Origin: an uncultured Pelagibacteraceae bacterium
GTDB taxonomy: Bacteria; Pseudomonadota; Alphaproteobacteria; Pelagibacterales; Pelagibacteraceae
DNA length: 46,599 bases
Assembly: GCA_902516395.1 (NCBI GenBank)
Contig: CABXYN010000010.1
Coordinates: forward strand, 1-46,599
Reading direction: 5' to 3'
The notes beneath the pieces are model-generated. The model saw nothing but the letters and a program-made list of their open reading frames with translations, ran no database searches and had not been told where the DNA came from. The translations under genes were made by a program, and so were the position numbers. Shown here in pieces: positions 35,742 to 43,947 of this stretch (its first letter is position 1; every line of letters starts with the position of its first letter).

Positions 35742-37214
35742 ATGGATAACCTTTTATTAATGCTGACACCTTTATTTAGTTCAAAGCTATTGATAGTTTT
35801 ACTTTTTGGAACTTTGTTTGGATTAATTCTAGGAGTTCTTCCAGGTTTAGGACCAACAACTGGTGGAGCGTTAATTTTACCATTTACAATGACGCTAGAT
35901 CCCTTATCTGCAATAGTATTATTAACTTCCATTTATTGTGCAGGAACTTATGGAGGAGCAATTACTGCGGTACTAATTAATACCCCAGGAACTCCAGCAG
36001 CCGCAGCAACATGTCTAGATGGATATCCTTTGGCCCAAAAGGGTGAAGCTGGTAGAGCTTTGGGAATGGCAACTGTATCAAGTACAGTTGGAGGAATTTT
36101 TAGTGTTATAATTTTAGTCTTTTTCGCACCTCTTTTAGCAAAACTCGCTTATGAATTTGGACAACCCGAATATTTTGCATTAGCAATTTTTGGTTTAACC
36201 ATGCTTTCATCTATAGGAGAAGGTAGTCCTATTAAAAACTTAATTGCAGGGGCATTTGGAATTTTAATTTCAACTATTGGAAAAGATTTTATGACATCAA
36301 TAGATAGGTTTACTTATGGAATTAACGAACTCTCAGTTGGTATTGGTTTTATTCCGGTAGTTGTTGGTTTGTTTGCAATTAGTGAAATGCTCACTCAATC
36401 AACGCTTCTTGATCAAGTATTTAAGAGAGTTGCTTTAAAGGCAGTAAAACTTCCAACCAAAGATGATTATAAAAAAACATGGAAAACAATTCTTAGATCA
36501 AGTGGAATAGGTTCATTCATTGGAGTTTTACCAGCTGAAGGAGGTACTGTAGCATCATTAATTGGTTATTCAGAGGCTAAAAGATTTTCTAAAAATCCTG
36601 AAGAATTTGGCAAAGGATCAATAGAAGGGATTGCTGGCGCAGAAGCTGCAAATAATGCTGCAACAGGTGGAGCAATGGTACCAACATTAGCACTTGGAAT
36701 TCCAGGAAGTGCTACAACAGCTGTAATACTAACAGGTTTAATTATTCATGGTGTCAGACCAGGTCCAGATTTATTCAGAGAACAACCTGATTTTCTATAT
36801 GGAATATTTGGAGCCATGTTAATTGCAAACGTTTTATTTTTTATCTTTGGGTTTTTTGGCGCGAAAATATTTGCGAGAATAACCTTAGTTCCAAACAAAA
36901 TTTTGTGGCCAATGATATTTGCTGTATCTGTTTGTGGAACCTATTCACTTAGCCAATCAATTATTGATGTTTGGATTATGTTATTTTTTGGAGTACTAGG
37001 ATTTTTTATGAGAAGATTTGGATTTTCAGTTGTTCCTGTAATTATAGGATTAATTTTAGGAGAGTTAGTAGAGGGAACTTTAAGACAATCTCTTGTTATT
37101 TTTGATGGAAATTGGCTAATGTTTTTAACAAGACCAATAGCTTTAACTTTTTTTATTTTATCTTTAATTGCATTGGCTTTTCCTTTATTAAGATCAAAAA
37201 AACAAAAAAAATAA
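35742..37214 (+). CDS. tctA: Tripartite tricarboxylate transporter large membrane subunit TctA
   Basis: A 490-residue membrane protein with about eleven hydrophobic segments. The family motifs 'GVLPGLGPTTGGALILPFT', 'YGGAITAVLINTPGTPAAAATCLDGYP' and the repeat 'GVLPAEGGTVASLIGYSEAKR' plus 'EAANNAATGGAMVPTLALGIPGSATTAV' are all present. It forms the sodium- or proton-coupled channel with TctB, fed by TctC. It starts 1 base after tctB and ends 1 base before the SDR gene, so all are in one operon. Confidence 0.95.
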   Translation: MDNLLLMLTPLFSSKLLIVLLFGTLFGLILGVLPGLGPTTGGALILPFTMTLDPLSAIVLLTSIYCAGTYGGAITAVLINTPGTPAAAATCLDGYPLAQKGEAGRALGMATVSSTVGGIFSVIILVFFAPLLAKLAYEFGQPEYFALAIFGLTMLSSIGEGSPIKNLIAGAFGILISTIGKDFMTSIDRFTYGINELSVGIGFIPVVVGLFAISEMLTQSTLLDQVFKRVALKAVKLPTKDDYKKTWKTILRSSGIGSFIGVLPAEGGTVASLIGYSEAKRFSKNPEEFGKGSIEGIAGAEAANNAATGGAMVPTLALGIPGSATTAVILTGLIIHGVRPGPDLFREQPDFLYGIFGAMLIANVLFFIFGFFGAKIFARITLVPNKILWPMIFAVSVCGTYSLSQSIIDVWIMLFFGVLGFFMRRFGFSVVPVIIGLILGELVEGTLRQSLVIFDGNWLMFLTRPIALTFFILSLIALAFPLLRSKKQKK

Positions 37215-37215
37215 T

Positions 37216-37965
37216 ATGATTAATTTTGATTTAAAAAATAGAGTTGCAGTAGTGACTGGAGGGGCTCAAGGTTTTGGACTAGCTATTACTGAGAGATTTA
37301 TTGCTTCAGGAGCAAGCGTTATAATTTGGGATATAGACGAAGAAGCAATCAAAACTGCAACAAAAAAAATTAATTCAGATAAGGTTTCATACCAAATTGT
37401 TGATGTTGGGAATTATGAGAATATAGAAAAAAATTTAGCTGAGATTGATAAAACTCACAAAAAAATTGATATTTTCATCAATAATGCAGGAGTTGCAGGA
37501 AAAAATACCACAGTAGTTGATTATCCACTTGATGAATGGAAAAAAGTTATAGACCTAAATCTAAATGCAGTATTTTATTGCTGTAAGGCTGTAACGCCTT
37601 ACATGATCAAAAACAATTATGGAAGAATTGTTAATATTGCCTCTATTGCTGGAAAAGAGGGCAATCCTAATGCCAGTGCATATAGCACATCTAAAGCTGG
37701 AGTTATAGGTTTAACCAAATCACTTGGAAAAGAACTAGCATTAAAAAATATTGCAGTTAATTGTGTAACTCCTGCTGCTGCAAAAACAAGAATATTCGAT
37801 CAAATGACCGAAGAACATATAAATTATATGTTATCTAAAATTCCTAGAAATAAGTTTGCAAAAGTAGATGAATTAGCCTCTCTTGTTACATGGTTATCGA
37901 GTGAGGAAAATTCTTTTTCAACAGCAGCGGTTTTTGATTTGAGTGGTGGAAGAGCAACTTATTGA
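37216..37965 (+). CDS. Short-chain dehydrogenase/reductase
   Basis: A 249-residue classical SDR: 'TGGAQGFG' (14-21) for NAD(P), 'NNAGVAG' (89-95), and the catalytic Ser143, Tyr156 and Lys160 ('SAYSTSKAG'). It is likely to oxidise a sugar, sugar acid or keto-deoxy acid taken up by the TTT system encoded directly upstream; L-fucose or L-rhamnose dehydrogenases and 2-keto-3-deoxy-L-fuconate dehydrogenases look like this, but the substrate is not readable from sequence. Confidence 0.9.
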   Translation: MINFDLKNRVAVVTGGAQGFGLAITERFIASGASVIIWDIDEEAIKTATKKINSDKVSYQIVDVGNYENIEKNLAEIDKTHKKIDIFINNAGVAGKNTTVVDYPLDEWKKVIDLNLNAVFYCCKAVTPYMIKNNYGRIVNIASIAGKEGNPNASAYSTSKAGVIGLTKSLGKELALKNIAVNCVTPAAAKTRIFDQMTEEHINYMLSKIPRNKFAKVDELASLVTWLSSEENSFSTAAVFDLSGGRATY

Positions 37966-37968
37966 TTT

Positions 37969-38871
37969 ATGCAAATAGGAATTGATGTTGGAGCTACAAA
38001 AATTGAAAGTGTTGTATTAGATGAAAAAGGGAACGAAAGCCATCGTGAAAGGACTGATTGTCCAAAAGACTATTTTCAAATTATAAAAACAATTAAAGAA
38101 ATTAATAAAAAGTTAGAAAAAGAATTTAATAAAGGGTTACCAATTGGTGTTTGTCACCCTGGTATTCATTCACCTCAAACCGGATTAGTTAAGAACGCTC
38201 CAAATTGTTATTGGTTAGAAAAAAAACCATTTCAAAATGATCTAAGAAAAGAATTAGGCAAAGAGGTATTTTGTGAAAATGATGCAAATTGTTTTGCTTT
38301 GTCAGAAGCTCTAGATGGTGCAGGAAAACATTATAAAATTGTTTATGGAATTATTATTGGTTCTGGAGTAGGTGGTGGTTTAGTGATAGACAAAAAAATT
38401 GTTAGCGGACCAAATGGAGTAGCAGGGGAGTGGGGACATAATCAAATTAACCATTTAATTTCTAAAAAAGAAAATTACGAATCTACCAATCTAAGAGAAG
38501 GCGAGATTGAGAGTTTTATGTCAGGCTTAAGTTTGGCTAAAAAATTTAATAAGCAATATAAAAAAAATTTAAAAACTAATGAGATCTTTGAACTGTATAG
38601 AAAACATGATTTAGATGCAGAAAATTTAATAGATAATTTTAAGGTAAATTTAGCAATGTCCTTAGCAAATATAATTAATATTCTTGATCCTGATTGTTTT
38701 GTTTTTGGCGGGGGTGTTTCAAATGAAATTGATTTTTTAAGTGAAATAGAAACTATCGTAAGAAAATTTGTAACTGGCAGAGAGTATGAAGGTGTATTTC
38801 TTAAACCAAAGTATGGAGATGCTAGTGGCGTTAGAGGTGCAGCAAGATTAGGAAGAAAATCAATCTATTAA
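37969..38871 (+). CDS. ROK-family sugar kinase lacking the zinc motif
   Basis: A 300-residue ROK protein with no DNA-binding domain, so a kinase rather than a repressor. ATP-binding 'IGIDVGATKIESVVLDEKG' (3-21), catalytic Asp105 ('ENDANCF') and 'IIGSGVGGGLVID' (129-141), then 'GEWGHNQI' (153-160). The cysteine zinc motif normally found about 10-20 residues after that His (CxCGxxGCxE) is absent; residues 161-186 contain no Cys. Glucose, mannose, fructose or an amino sugar is possible; the glucose/mannose-type ABC transporter starts 110 bases downstream. Confidence 0.85.
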   Translation: MQIGIDVGATKIESVVLDEKGNESHRERTDCPKDYFQIIKTIKEINKKLEKEFNKGLPIGVCHPGIHSPQTGLVKNAPNCYWLEKKPFQNDLRKELGKEVFCENDANCFALSEALDGAGKHYKIVYGIIIGSGVGGGLVIDKKIVSGPNGVAGEWGHNQINHLISKKENYESTNLREGEIESFMSGLSLAKKFNKQYKKNLKTNEIFELYRKHDLDAENLIDNFKVNLAMSLANIINILDPDCFVFGGGVSNEIDFLSEIETIVRKFVTGREYEGVFLKPKYGDASGVRGAARLGRKSIY

Positions 38872-38880
38872 TATTATAAA

Positions 38881-38905
38881 TCAATTAATAGTTGAATTTT
38901 TTTTT
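38881..38905 (+). terminator. Weak intrinsic terminator after the tct-SDR-ROK operon
   Basis: TCAAT and GTTGA can pair around a 4-5 base loop, with flanking A/T pairs and a bulge, and are followed by nine T residues (38897-38905). The stem is short and AT-rich, so efficiency would be low. Confidence 0.4.
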
Positions 38906-38906
38906 C

Positions 38907-38936
38907 TTGTAGTCTTTTAATAAATCAATCTATAAT
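38907..38936 (+). promoter_or_regulatory. Candidate promoter of the glucose/mannose-type ABC operon
   Basis: TTGTAG (38907-38912) and TATAAT (38931-38936) are spaced by 18 bases. The predicted start near 38943 lies beside the palindrome at 38945-38958. An AGAGGG ribosome binding site precedes the ATG at 38982. Confidence 0.5.
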
Positions 38937-38944
38937 TGTTTTTT

Positions 38945-38958
38945 TTAAGTTAACTTAA
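38945..38958. promoter_or_regulatory. Palindrome at the transcript start, possible operator
   Basis: TTAAGTTAACTTAA is a perfect 14-base palindrome located at or just after the predicted transcription start of the binding-protein gene, a usual site for a repressor. A related stretch, TTAACTTAA, occurs in the tctC leader (34215-34223). No regulator gene is in the window to match it. Confidence 0.4.
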
Positions 38959-38981
38959 TTTAACAAATAAGAGGGAAATAT

Positions 38982-40238
38982 ATGAAAAAAATGTTAATTG
39001 CTTTAATTGCGTTTGCATTCACTTCTACATCTTCTTTTGCAGGACCAAAAATTGAGGTTTTGCACTGGTGGACATCAGGTGGTGAAGCAGCTGCACTAAA
39101 AGTATTAAAAGATGATTTCGCTGCAAATGGTGGTGAATGGTTAGATATGCCTGTAACTGGTGGTGGTGGAGATGCTGCTAACGTTGCATTAAAAGCAAGA
39201 ATAGTTGCGGGAGATCCTCCATCAGCTTCTCAAATTAAAGGTCCAACAATTCAAGAATACGACCAAGAGGGTGTTGTTGCTCCTTATAATATCGATCCAA
39301 TTGCTCAGTCAGAAGGTTGGGACAGTTTATTAGATCCAATGATTGCTGCAGTTCATAAATGTCAAGACAACAGCGGTCCATATTGTGCAGCCCCAGTAAA
39401 CATTCATAGAATTGATTGGATGTGGGCAAACAAAGCAGTATTCGATGCTAATGGAATTTCAGTTCCAACATCCTGGGATGAATTAAATGCAGCAGCAGAA
39501 AAACTTCAAGCTGCAGGAATTATTCCTTTTGCGCATGGTGGTCAAGCTTGGCAAGACGCAACGGTCTTCGAAGCAGTAGCTATGGGTATTGGTGGAAATA
39601 ACTATTATAAAAACTGTTATGTAGATCTTAAAGAAACTTGCTTAAGAAGTGAGACAACAGTAAAAGTTTTTGATCAAATGAGAAAACTTCAAGGTTTTAC
39701 TGATGAAGGTAGCCCAGGAAGAGACTGGAACGTTGCTACTGGAATGGTTATTGAAGGAAAAGCTGGTTTCCAAATTATGGGTGACTGGGCAAAAGGTGAA
39801 TTTACTGCTGCTGGAAAAGTACCAGGCGTAGATTACTATTGTGCTGCAACTCCATCTAATAATGGATACTTGTACAATGTAGATAGTTTTATATTCTACA
39901 AAACAAGTGACCCAGACAAACAAGAAGGTCAAAAATTATTAGCTAAATTAATGATGGGTAAGAACTTCCAAAAAGTCTTCAACCTATACAAAGGATCAAT
40001 TCCAGCACGTTTAGACGTACCTATGGATGAATTTGATAAATGTGCAAAAACATCAAATTCTGACATCAAAACTGCAGGAGCAAGTGGTGGATTAGTACCA
40101 AGTTTTGCTCACGGAATGGCACAAGGCAATACTATGAAAGCTGCTTTACAAGATGTGATCACAGAACATTTTAATTCTGATATGTCTTCTGTTGATGCAG
40201 CAAATGCTTTGGCTGATTCAGTTTTAGATAATATGTAA
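38982..40238 (+). CDS. CUT1 sugar ABC transporter binding protein, glucose/mannose type
   Basis: A 418-residue family 1 solute-binding protein. The signal peptide is cleaved after about Ala20 ('SSFA-GPKIEV'). The mature start 'IEVLHWWTSGGEAAALKVLKDDF', 'PPSASQIKGPTIQEY', 'APVNIHRIDWMWANKAVFDANGI' and 'PFAHGGQAWQDATVFEAV' closely follow the GtsA glucose/mannose-binding proteins of Pseudomonas and Thermus. Cysteines in the mature part (for example 'KCQDNSGPYCAAP') may form disulfides. It is preceded by a ROK kinase gene and followed by a strong terminator, then the permeases. Confidence 0.92.
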   Translation: MKKMLIALIAFAFTSTSSFAGPKIEVLHWWTSGGEAAALKVLKDDFAANGGEWLDMPVTGGGGDAANVALKARIVAGDPPSASQIKGPTIQEYDQEGVVAPYNIDPIAQSEGWDSLLDPMIAAVHKCQDNSGPYCAAPVNIHRIDWMWANKAVFDANGISVPTSWDELNAAAEKLQAAGIIPFAHGGQAWQDATVFEAVAMGIGGNNYYKNCYVDLKETCLRSETTVKVFDQMRKLQGFTDEGSPGRDWNVATGMVIEGKAGFQIMGDWAKGEFTAAGKVPGVDYYCAATPSNNGYLYNVDSFIFYKTSDPDKQEGQKLLAKLMMGKNFQKVFNLYKGSIPARLDVPMDEFDKCAKTSNSDIKTAGASGGLVPSFAHGMAQGNTMKAALQDVITEHFNSDMSSVDAANALADSVLDNM

Positions 40239-40251
40239 AAATATAAAAATT

Positions 40252-40285
40252 AAGGCCACCTAAAGTTTAGGTGGCCTTTTTTTTT
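40252..40285 (+). terminator. Intrinsic terminator after the CUT1 binding-protein gene
   Basis: AAGGCCACCTAAA (40252-40264) pairs with TTTAGGTGGCCTT (40266-40278), followed by a T run ending at 40285. It separates the binding-protein gene from the permease genes and should keep their expression lower. Confidence 0.93.
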
Positions 40286-40309
40286 AATCAAAATTAGAAA
40301 ATATTTATA

Positions 40310-41185
40310 ATGCTCAAGTGGTTAGAAAAAAACCTACCTAAAATCGTAATGGCGCCAGCTGTTGGATTAATTGGTTGGTTTGTCTATGGTTTTGTGCTTT
40401 GGACTTTATATATATCTTTTACAAATTCTAAAATTTTACCCAAATACGAGCTTTGGGGAGTAGGTCAATATGTTAAGCTTTGGGGTTCTAGAAAATGGCT
40501 TATTGCAGTAGACAATTTACTTATTTTTACAGCTTTGTTCTTAATTTTTTGTGTTGTGATCGGAATTATTCTTGCAATATTTTTAGATCAAAAAATTAGG
40601 GCTGAAGGTGTCTTAAGAACTATTTACCTATATCCTATGGCTTTATCTTTCATAGTTACTGGAACTGCTTGGAAATGGATTTTAAATCCAACACTTGGTA
40701 TCCAAAAAATGTTTATCGACTGGGGTTTTGAAAACTTTACATTTGATTGGCTGGTCAATCGAGAAATGGCAATCTACACCGTTGTGATTGCAGGTGTTTG
40801 GCAATCAGCTGGATTTGTAATGGCATTATTTCTGGCTGGATTGAGATCAGTTGAAGATGAAATTGTTAAAGCAGCTAAAATAGATGGTGCAAATTTATTC
40901 ACAGTTTATTGGAAAATTTTACTTCCTATGATGAGGCCAGTCTTTTTTACGAGTTTTGTCATTTTAGTTCACATTTCTATAAAAAGTTATGATCTTATAG
41001 TTGCACTAACTCAAGGTGGACCAGGTATATCTACAACTATGCCTGCTTTATATATGACTCAAACTGCATTCCACAAAAGCCAAGTTGGTTTATCAGCTGC
41101 AAGTGCAATTATGATGTTTATGGCTGTAGCGGCAGTAATTATCCCATATTTATATTCTGAGTTAAGGAGAGAAAATGCAAGATAA
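40310..41185 (+). CDS. CUT1 sugar ABC transporter permease (first)
   Basis: A 291-residue inner-membrane permease of the MalF/GtsB type with about six hydrophobic segments. The EAA loop that contacts the ATPase is visible as 'EDEIVKAAKIDGANLFTVYWKILLPMMRP'. 'LYPMALSFIVTGTAWKWILNPTLGIQ' is the periplasm-facing family motif. It has no clear ribosome binding site. It overlaps the second permease gene by 11 bases. Confidence 0.93.
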   Translation: MLKWLEKNLPKIVMAPAVGLIGWFVYGFVLWTLYISFTNSKILPKYELWGVGQYVKLWGSRKWLIAVDNLLIFTALFLIFCVVIGIILAIFLDQKIRAEGVLRTIYLYPMALSFIVTGTAWKWILNPTLGIQKMFIDWGFENFTFDWLVNREMAIYTVVIAGVWQSAGFVMALFLAGLRSVEDEIVKAAKIDGANLFTVYWKILLPMMRPVFFTSFVILVHISIKSYDLIVALTQGGPGISTTMPALYMTQTAFHKSQVGLSAASAIMMFMAVAAVIIPYLYSELRRENAR

Positions 41186-42077
41186 GTTACAGGCTTCATA
41201 CAAACAACTTGAAATGAAGTCAAAATATACAAACATGTTTTTGAGATGGTTTTTGTATTTTGCTTTAATACTTTTCGCATTATATTTTATTTTTCCACTA
41301 TACGTAATGGTAGTAACTTCATTAAAAACTATGGAGGAAATTCGTCAAGGAACACTTTTAACATGGCCAAGTGGATTAAATTTTGACTCCTGGGCAGTTG
41401 CATGGGGAGGTAGAGGATATGGAGCAGGTGATACATTTTTAAGACCATATTTTTGGAATTCATTCAAGATGGTTATTCCAGCTGTATTTTTTTCCACATT
41501 TATAGGAGCCATGACTGGATATGTTTTAACAAAATGGAGATTTAAAGGAGATCAATGGGTTTTTCTTTTTTTATTATTTGGATGTTTTATTCCATTTCAG
41601 GCAATTTTGTTGCCAATGGCAAGAACTCTTGGAGTTTTAGGAATATCAAATTCTATAATAGGACTAGTATTAGTCCATACAGTGTATGGAATTCCATTCA
41701 CAACTTTGTTTTTTAGAAATTACTATATTTCTGTTCCTACAGAATTAGTAAAAGCAGCACGAATTGATGGAGCTGGTTTCTTTAAAATATTTTTTAAAAT
41801 TTTACTTCCAATTTCTGCACCCATTATTGTTGTAACTGTTATTTGGCAATTTACTCAAATTTGGAATGACTTTTTGTTTGGATCAACTTTTTCATTTGGA
41901 AAGGCAGCACCAATTCAAGTTGCTTTAAATAACATGGTTTTATCAAGCACAAGTGTTAAAGAATATAACGTAGACATGGCATCTGCTATAATTGCAGGTA
42001 TACCAACACTTATTGTTTATGTTTTAGCTGGTAAATATTTTATTAGAGGATTAACTTCAGGAGCAGTGAAAGGATAA
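41175..42077 (+). CDS. CUT1 sugar ABC transporter permease (second)
   Basis: A 300-residue MalG/GtsC-type permease with about six hydrophobic segments. The EAA loop reads 'TELVKAARIDGAGFFKIFFKILLPISAP'. 'YVMVVTSLKTMEEIRQGTLLTWP' after the first helix is typical. A GGAGAG ribosome binding site lies inside the preceding gene. It makes a heterodimeric channel with the first permease. The ATPase gene follows after 2 bases. Confidence 0.93.
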   Translation: MQDKLQASYKQLEMKSKYTNMFLRWFLYFALILFALYFIFPLYVMVVTSLKTMEEIRQGTLLTWPSGLNFDSWAVAWGGRGYGAGDTFLRPYFWNSFKMVIPAVFFSTFIGAMTGYVLTKWRFKGDQWVFLFLLFGCFIPFQAILLPMARTLGVLGISNSIIGLVLVHTVYGIPFTTLFFRNYYISVPTELVKAARIDGAGFFKIFFKILLPISAPIIVVTVIWQFTQIWNDFLFGSTFSFGKAAPIQVALNNMVLSSTSVKEYNVDMASAIIAGIPTLIVYVLAGKYFIRGLTSGAVKG

Positions 42078-42079
42078 TA

Positions 42080-43174
42080 ATGAAAACATTAAGAATTGAG
42101 GAATTATCAAAAAACTTTGGATCTACTGAAGTTTTAAGAAAAATTAATCTAGAGATAGATGAAGGGAATTTCTTAGTTCTTTTAGGCCCTTCAGGCTGTG
42201 GTAAATCAACTTTGCTAAACATTATTGCAGGATTAGAAACTATTAATGAAGGTAATGTTCATATTGATGATTACAATGTAAGTAAAGTAGAACCAAAAGA
42301 CAGAAATATTGCAATGGTATTTCAGTCGTATGCTTTGTACCCGTCAATGAATGTGCGTGAGAATATGATTTTTGGACTTAAACAAGCAAAAGTTTCAAAA
42401 GAGAAAATAGAAGAACAGCTAGAAAAAGTATCAAGATTTTTACAGGTAGACGCATTGTTAGAGAGAAAACCTTCACAGTTATCAGGAGGACAAAGACAAC
42501 GTGTAGCAATTGGTAGAGCGCTTGTGAGAGAACCAAGAATATTTTTATTTGATGAACCTTTATCTAATTTAGATGCAAAATTAAGAGTTGAGATGAGAAG
42601 AGAAATAAAAAAACTTCATCAACAACTTAAAACAACAGTAGTTTATGTAACGCACGATCAAACTGAGGCAATGAGTTTAGGTACAAATATTGCAATCATG
42701 AATCACGGTGTAATTCAACAGAATGATACTCCAGAAAATATTTACAACAAACCCAGTAATACTTTTGTTGCAGATTTTATAGGATCTCCTTCAATGAATT
42801 TAATTAAAGGAAATCTTAAAGAAAGTTCAAATAAAATTTCATTTATTGCTAATGGTTCTAAGGTTGAAATTCCAATTAATGGATATAACTTCAATGAAAA
42901 ATCTAATTTAAATAATAAAGAAGTTTTTTTTGGAATAAGACCAGAACATATATTCTTTAAAAAATCTAATGAAAGTGATTTTGAGATTACTTTAAAAGCT
43001 GATTTAAGTGAGTATATAGGCCATGAGCAGATAATGACATTTGATTATGAAAATCAAGAAGTATTAGCTAAATTTCCCTCAACAATAAAAATTGAGCTGG
43101 CAAAAAATACAAATTTATTTTTTGATTTAACGCAAATTTCGTTATTTGATGCTAAAACTGAGGAGAGAATATAA
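42080..43174 (+). CDS. CUT1 sugar ABC transporter ATPase (MalK/UgpC/GtsD type)
   Basis: A 364-residue ATPase with an N-terminal nucleotide-binding domain and a C-terminal regulatory TOBE-like domain. Walker A 'GPSGCGKST' (36-44), Q-loop 'MVFQSYALYPSMNV', signature 'LSGGQRQRVAIGRALVR', Walker B 'IFLFDEPLSNLDAKLR', H-loop 'YVTHDQTEAM' and 'FIGSPSMN' before the C-terminal domain are all present, with 'FGIRPEHIF' in the latter. It drives the two permeases encoded upstream. Confidence 0.95.
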   Translation: MKTLRIEELSKNFGSTEVLRKINLEIDEGNFLVLLGPSGCGKSTLLNIIAGLETINEGNVHIDDYNVSKVEPKDRNIAMVFQSYALYPSMNVRENMIFGLKQAKVSKEKIEEQLEKVSRFLQVDALLERKPSQLSGGQRQRVAIGRALVREPRIFLFDEPLSNLDAKLRVEMRREIKKLHQQLKTTVVYVTHDQTEAMSLGTNIAIMNHGVIQQNDTPENIYNKPSNTFVADFIGSPSMNLIKGNLKESSNKISFIANGSKVEIPINGYNFNEKSNLNNKEVFFGIRPEHIFFKKSNESDFEITLKADLSEYIGHEQIMTFDYENQEVLAKFPSTIKIELAKNTNLFFDLTQISLFDAKTEERI

Positions 43175-43936
43175 ATGAAAGTAAAATATTTTGATTTAAA
43201 AAACAAAAACGTTTTTATCACAGGTGGTGGTTCAGGAATAGGTGCTTCAATAGTTGAACATTTTTGTGAACAAGAGTGTGAAGTTTATTTCGTAGATATA
43301 AATAAAAAAGATTCAAATAAATTAATTAAAGACTTAAAAAAAAAAGGTCTCAAAACACCACATTTCATTGAATGTAATCTAATAAAAATAAAAAAATTGG
43401 AAGGTATTATAAAAAAAATTATTAAATCAAAAGGCCCAATAGATATTTTAGTTAATAACGCAGCTAATGATGATCGACACTCTACAGATCAAGTAGATGA
43501 AAAATATTGGAATAATAGAATGGATGTGAATTTAAAGCATTTTTTCTTTACAATTAAAGCAGTTTTAAAAGGAATGATTAAAAATAATGGTGGCGCCATC
43601 GTGAATTTAAGCTCAGTTTCATGGATGTTAGGTGAAGGTGATAAAGTTGCTTACGAGACAGCAAAGTCAGCTGTTATAGGTTTAACCAGATCTTTTGCGC
43701 GAGAGTTTGGTAAATATAATATTAGATGTAACTCAGTTACACCTGGATCAATTGCTACTGAAAGACAAATAAAGCATTGGTTAACTCCAAAATATAAAAA
43801 ATTTATTCTTGATAAACAATGTTTGAAGAGACAACTAAAGCCTGATGATGTGGCTAGCTTGGTTGTTCATCTTTCTTCTGATGTATCGTCAGGATGTACA
43901 AAACAAAACTTTATTATAGATGCTGGTATCACTTAA
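43175..43936 (+). CDS. Short-chain dehydrogenase/reductase
   Basis: A 253-residue classical SDR: 'TGGGSGIG' (16-23), 'NNAANDDRH' (94-102, replacing the usual NNAG), catalytic Ser147, Tyr160 and Lys164 ('VAYETAKSA'). The Asn/Asp/Arg/His after NNAA resembles sugar 1-dehydrogenases such as those for L-galactose, L-fucose or L-arabinose. It starts immediately after the ATPase stop, so it is in the transporter operon and probably oxidises the imported sugar to its lactone. Confidence 0.9.
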   Translation: MKVKYFDLKNKNVFITGGGSGIGASIVEHFCEQECEVYFVDINKKDSNKLIKDLKKKGLKTPHFIECNLIKIKKLEGIIKKIIKSKGPIDILVNNAANDDRHSTDQVDEKYWNNRMDVNLKHFFFTIKAVLKGMIKNNGGAIVNLSSVSWMLGEGDKVAYETAKSAVIGLTRSFAREFGKYNIRCNSVTPGSIATERQIKHWLTPKYKKFILDKQCLKRQLKPDDVASLVVHLSSDVSSGCTKQNFIIDAGIT

Positions 43937-43947
43937 AATTTATATAA

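Noticed and set aside
39642..39932. 96-codon minus-strand frame inside the CUT1 binding-protein gene
   Set aside because: Antisense shadow; the plus-strand gene has a signal peptide and full family match.
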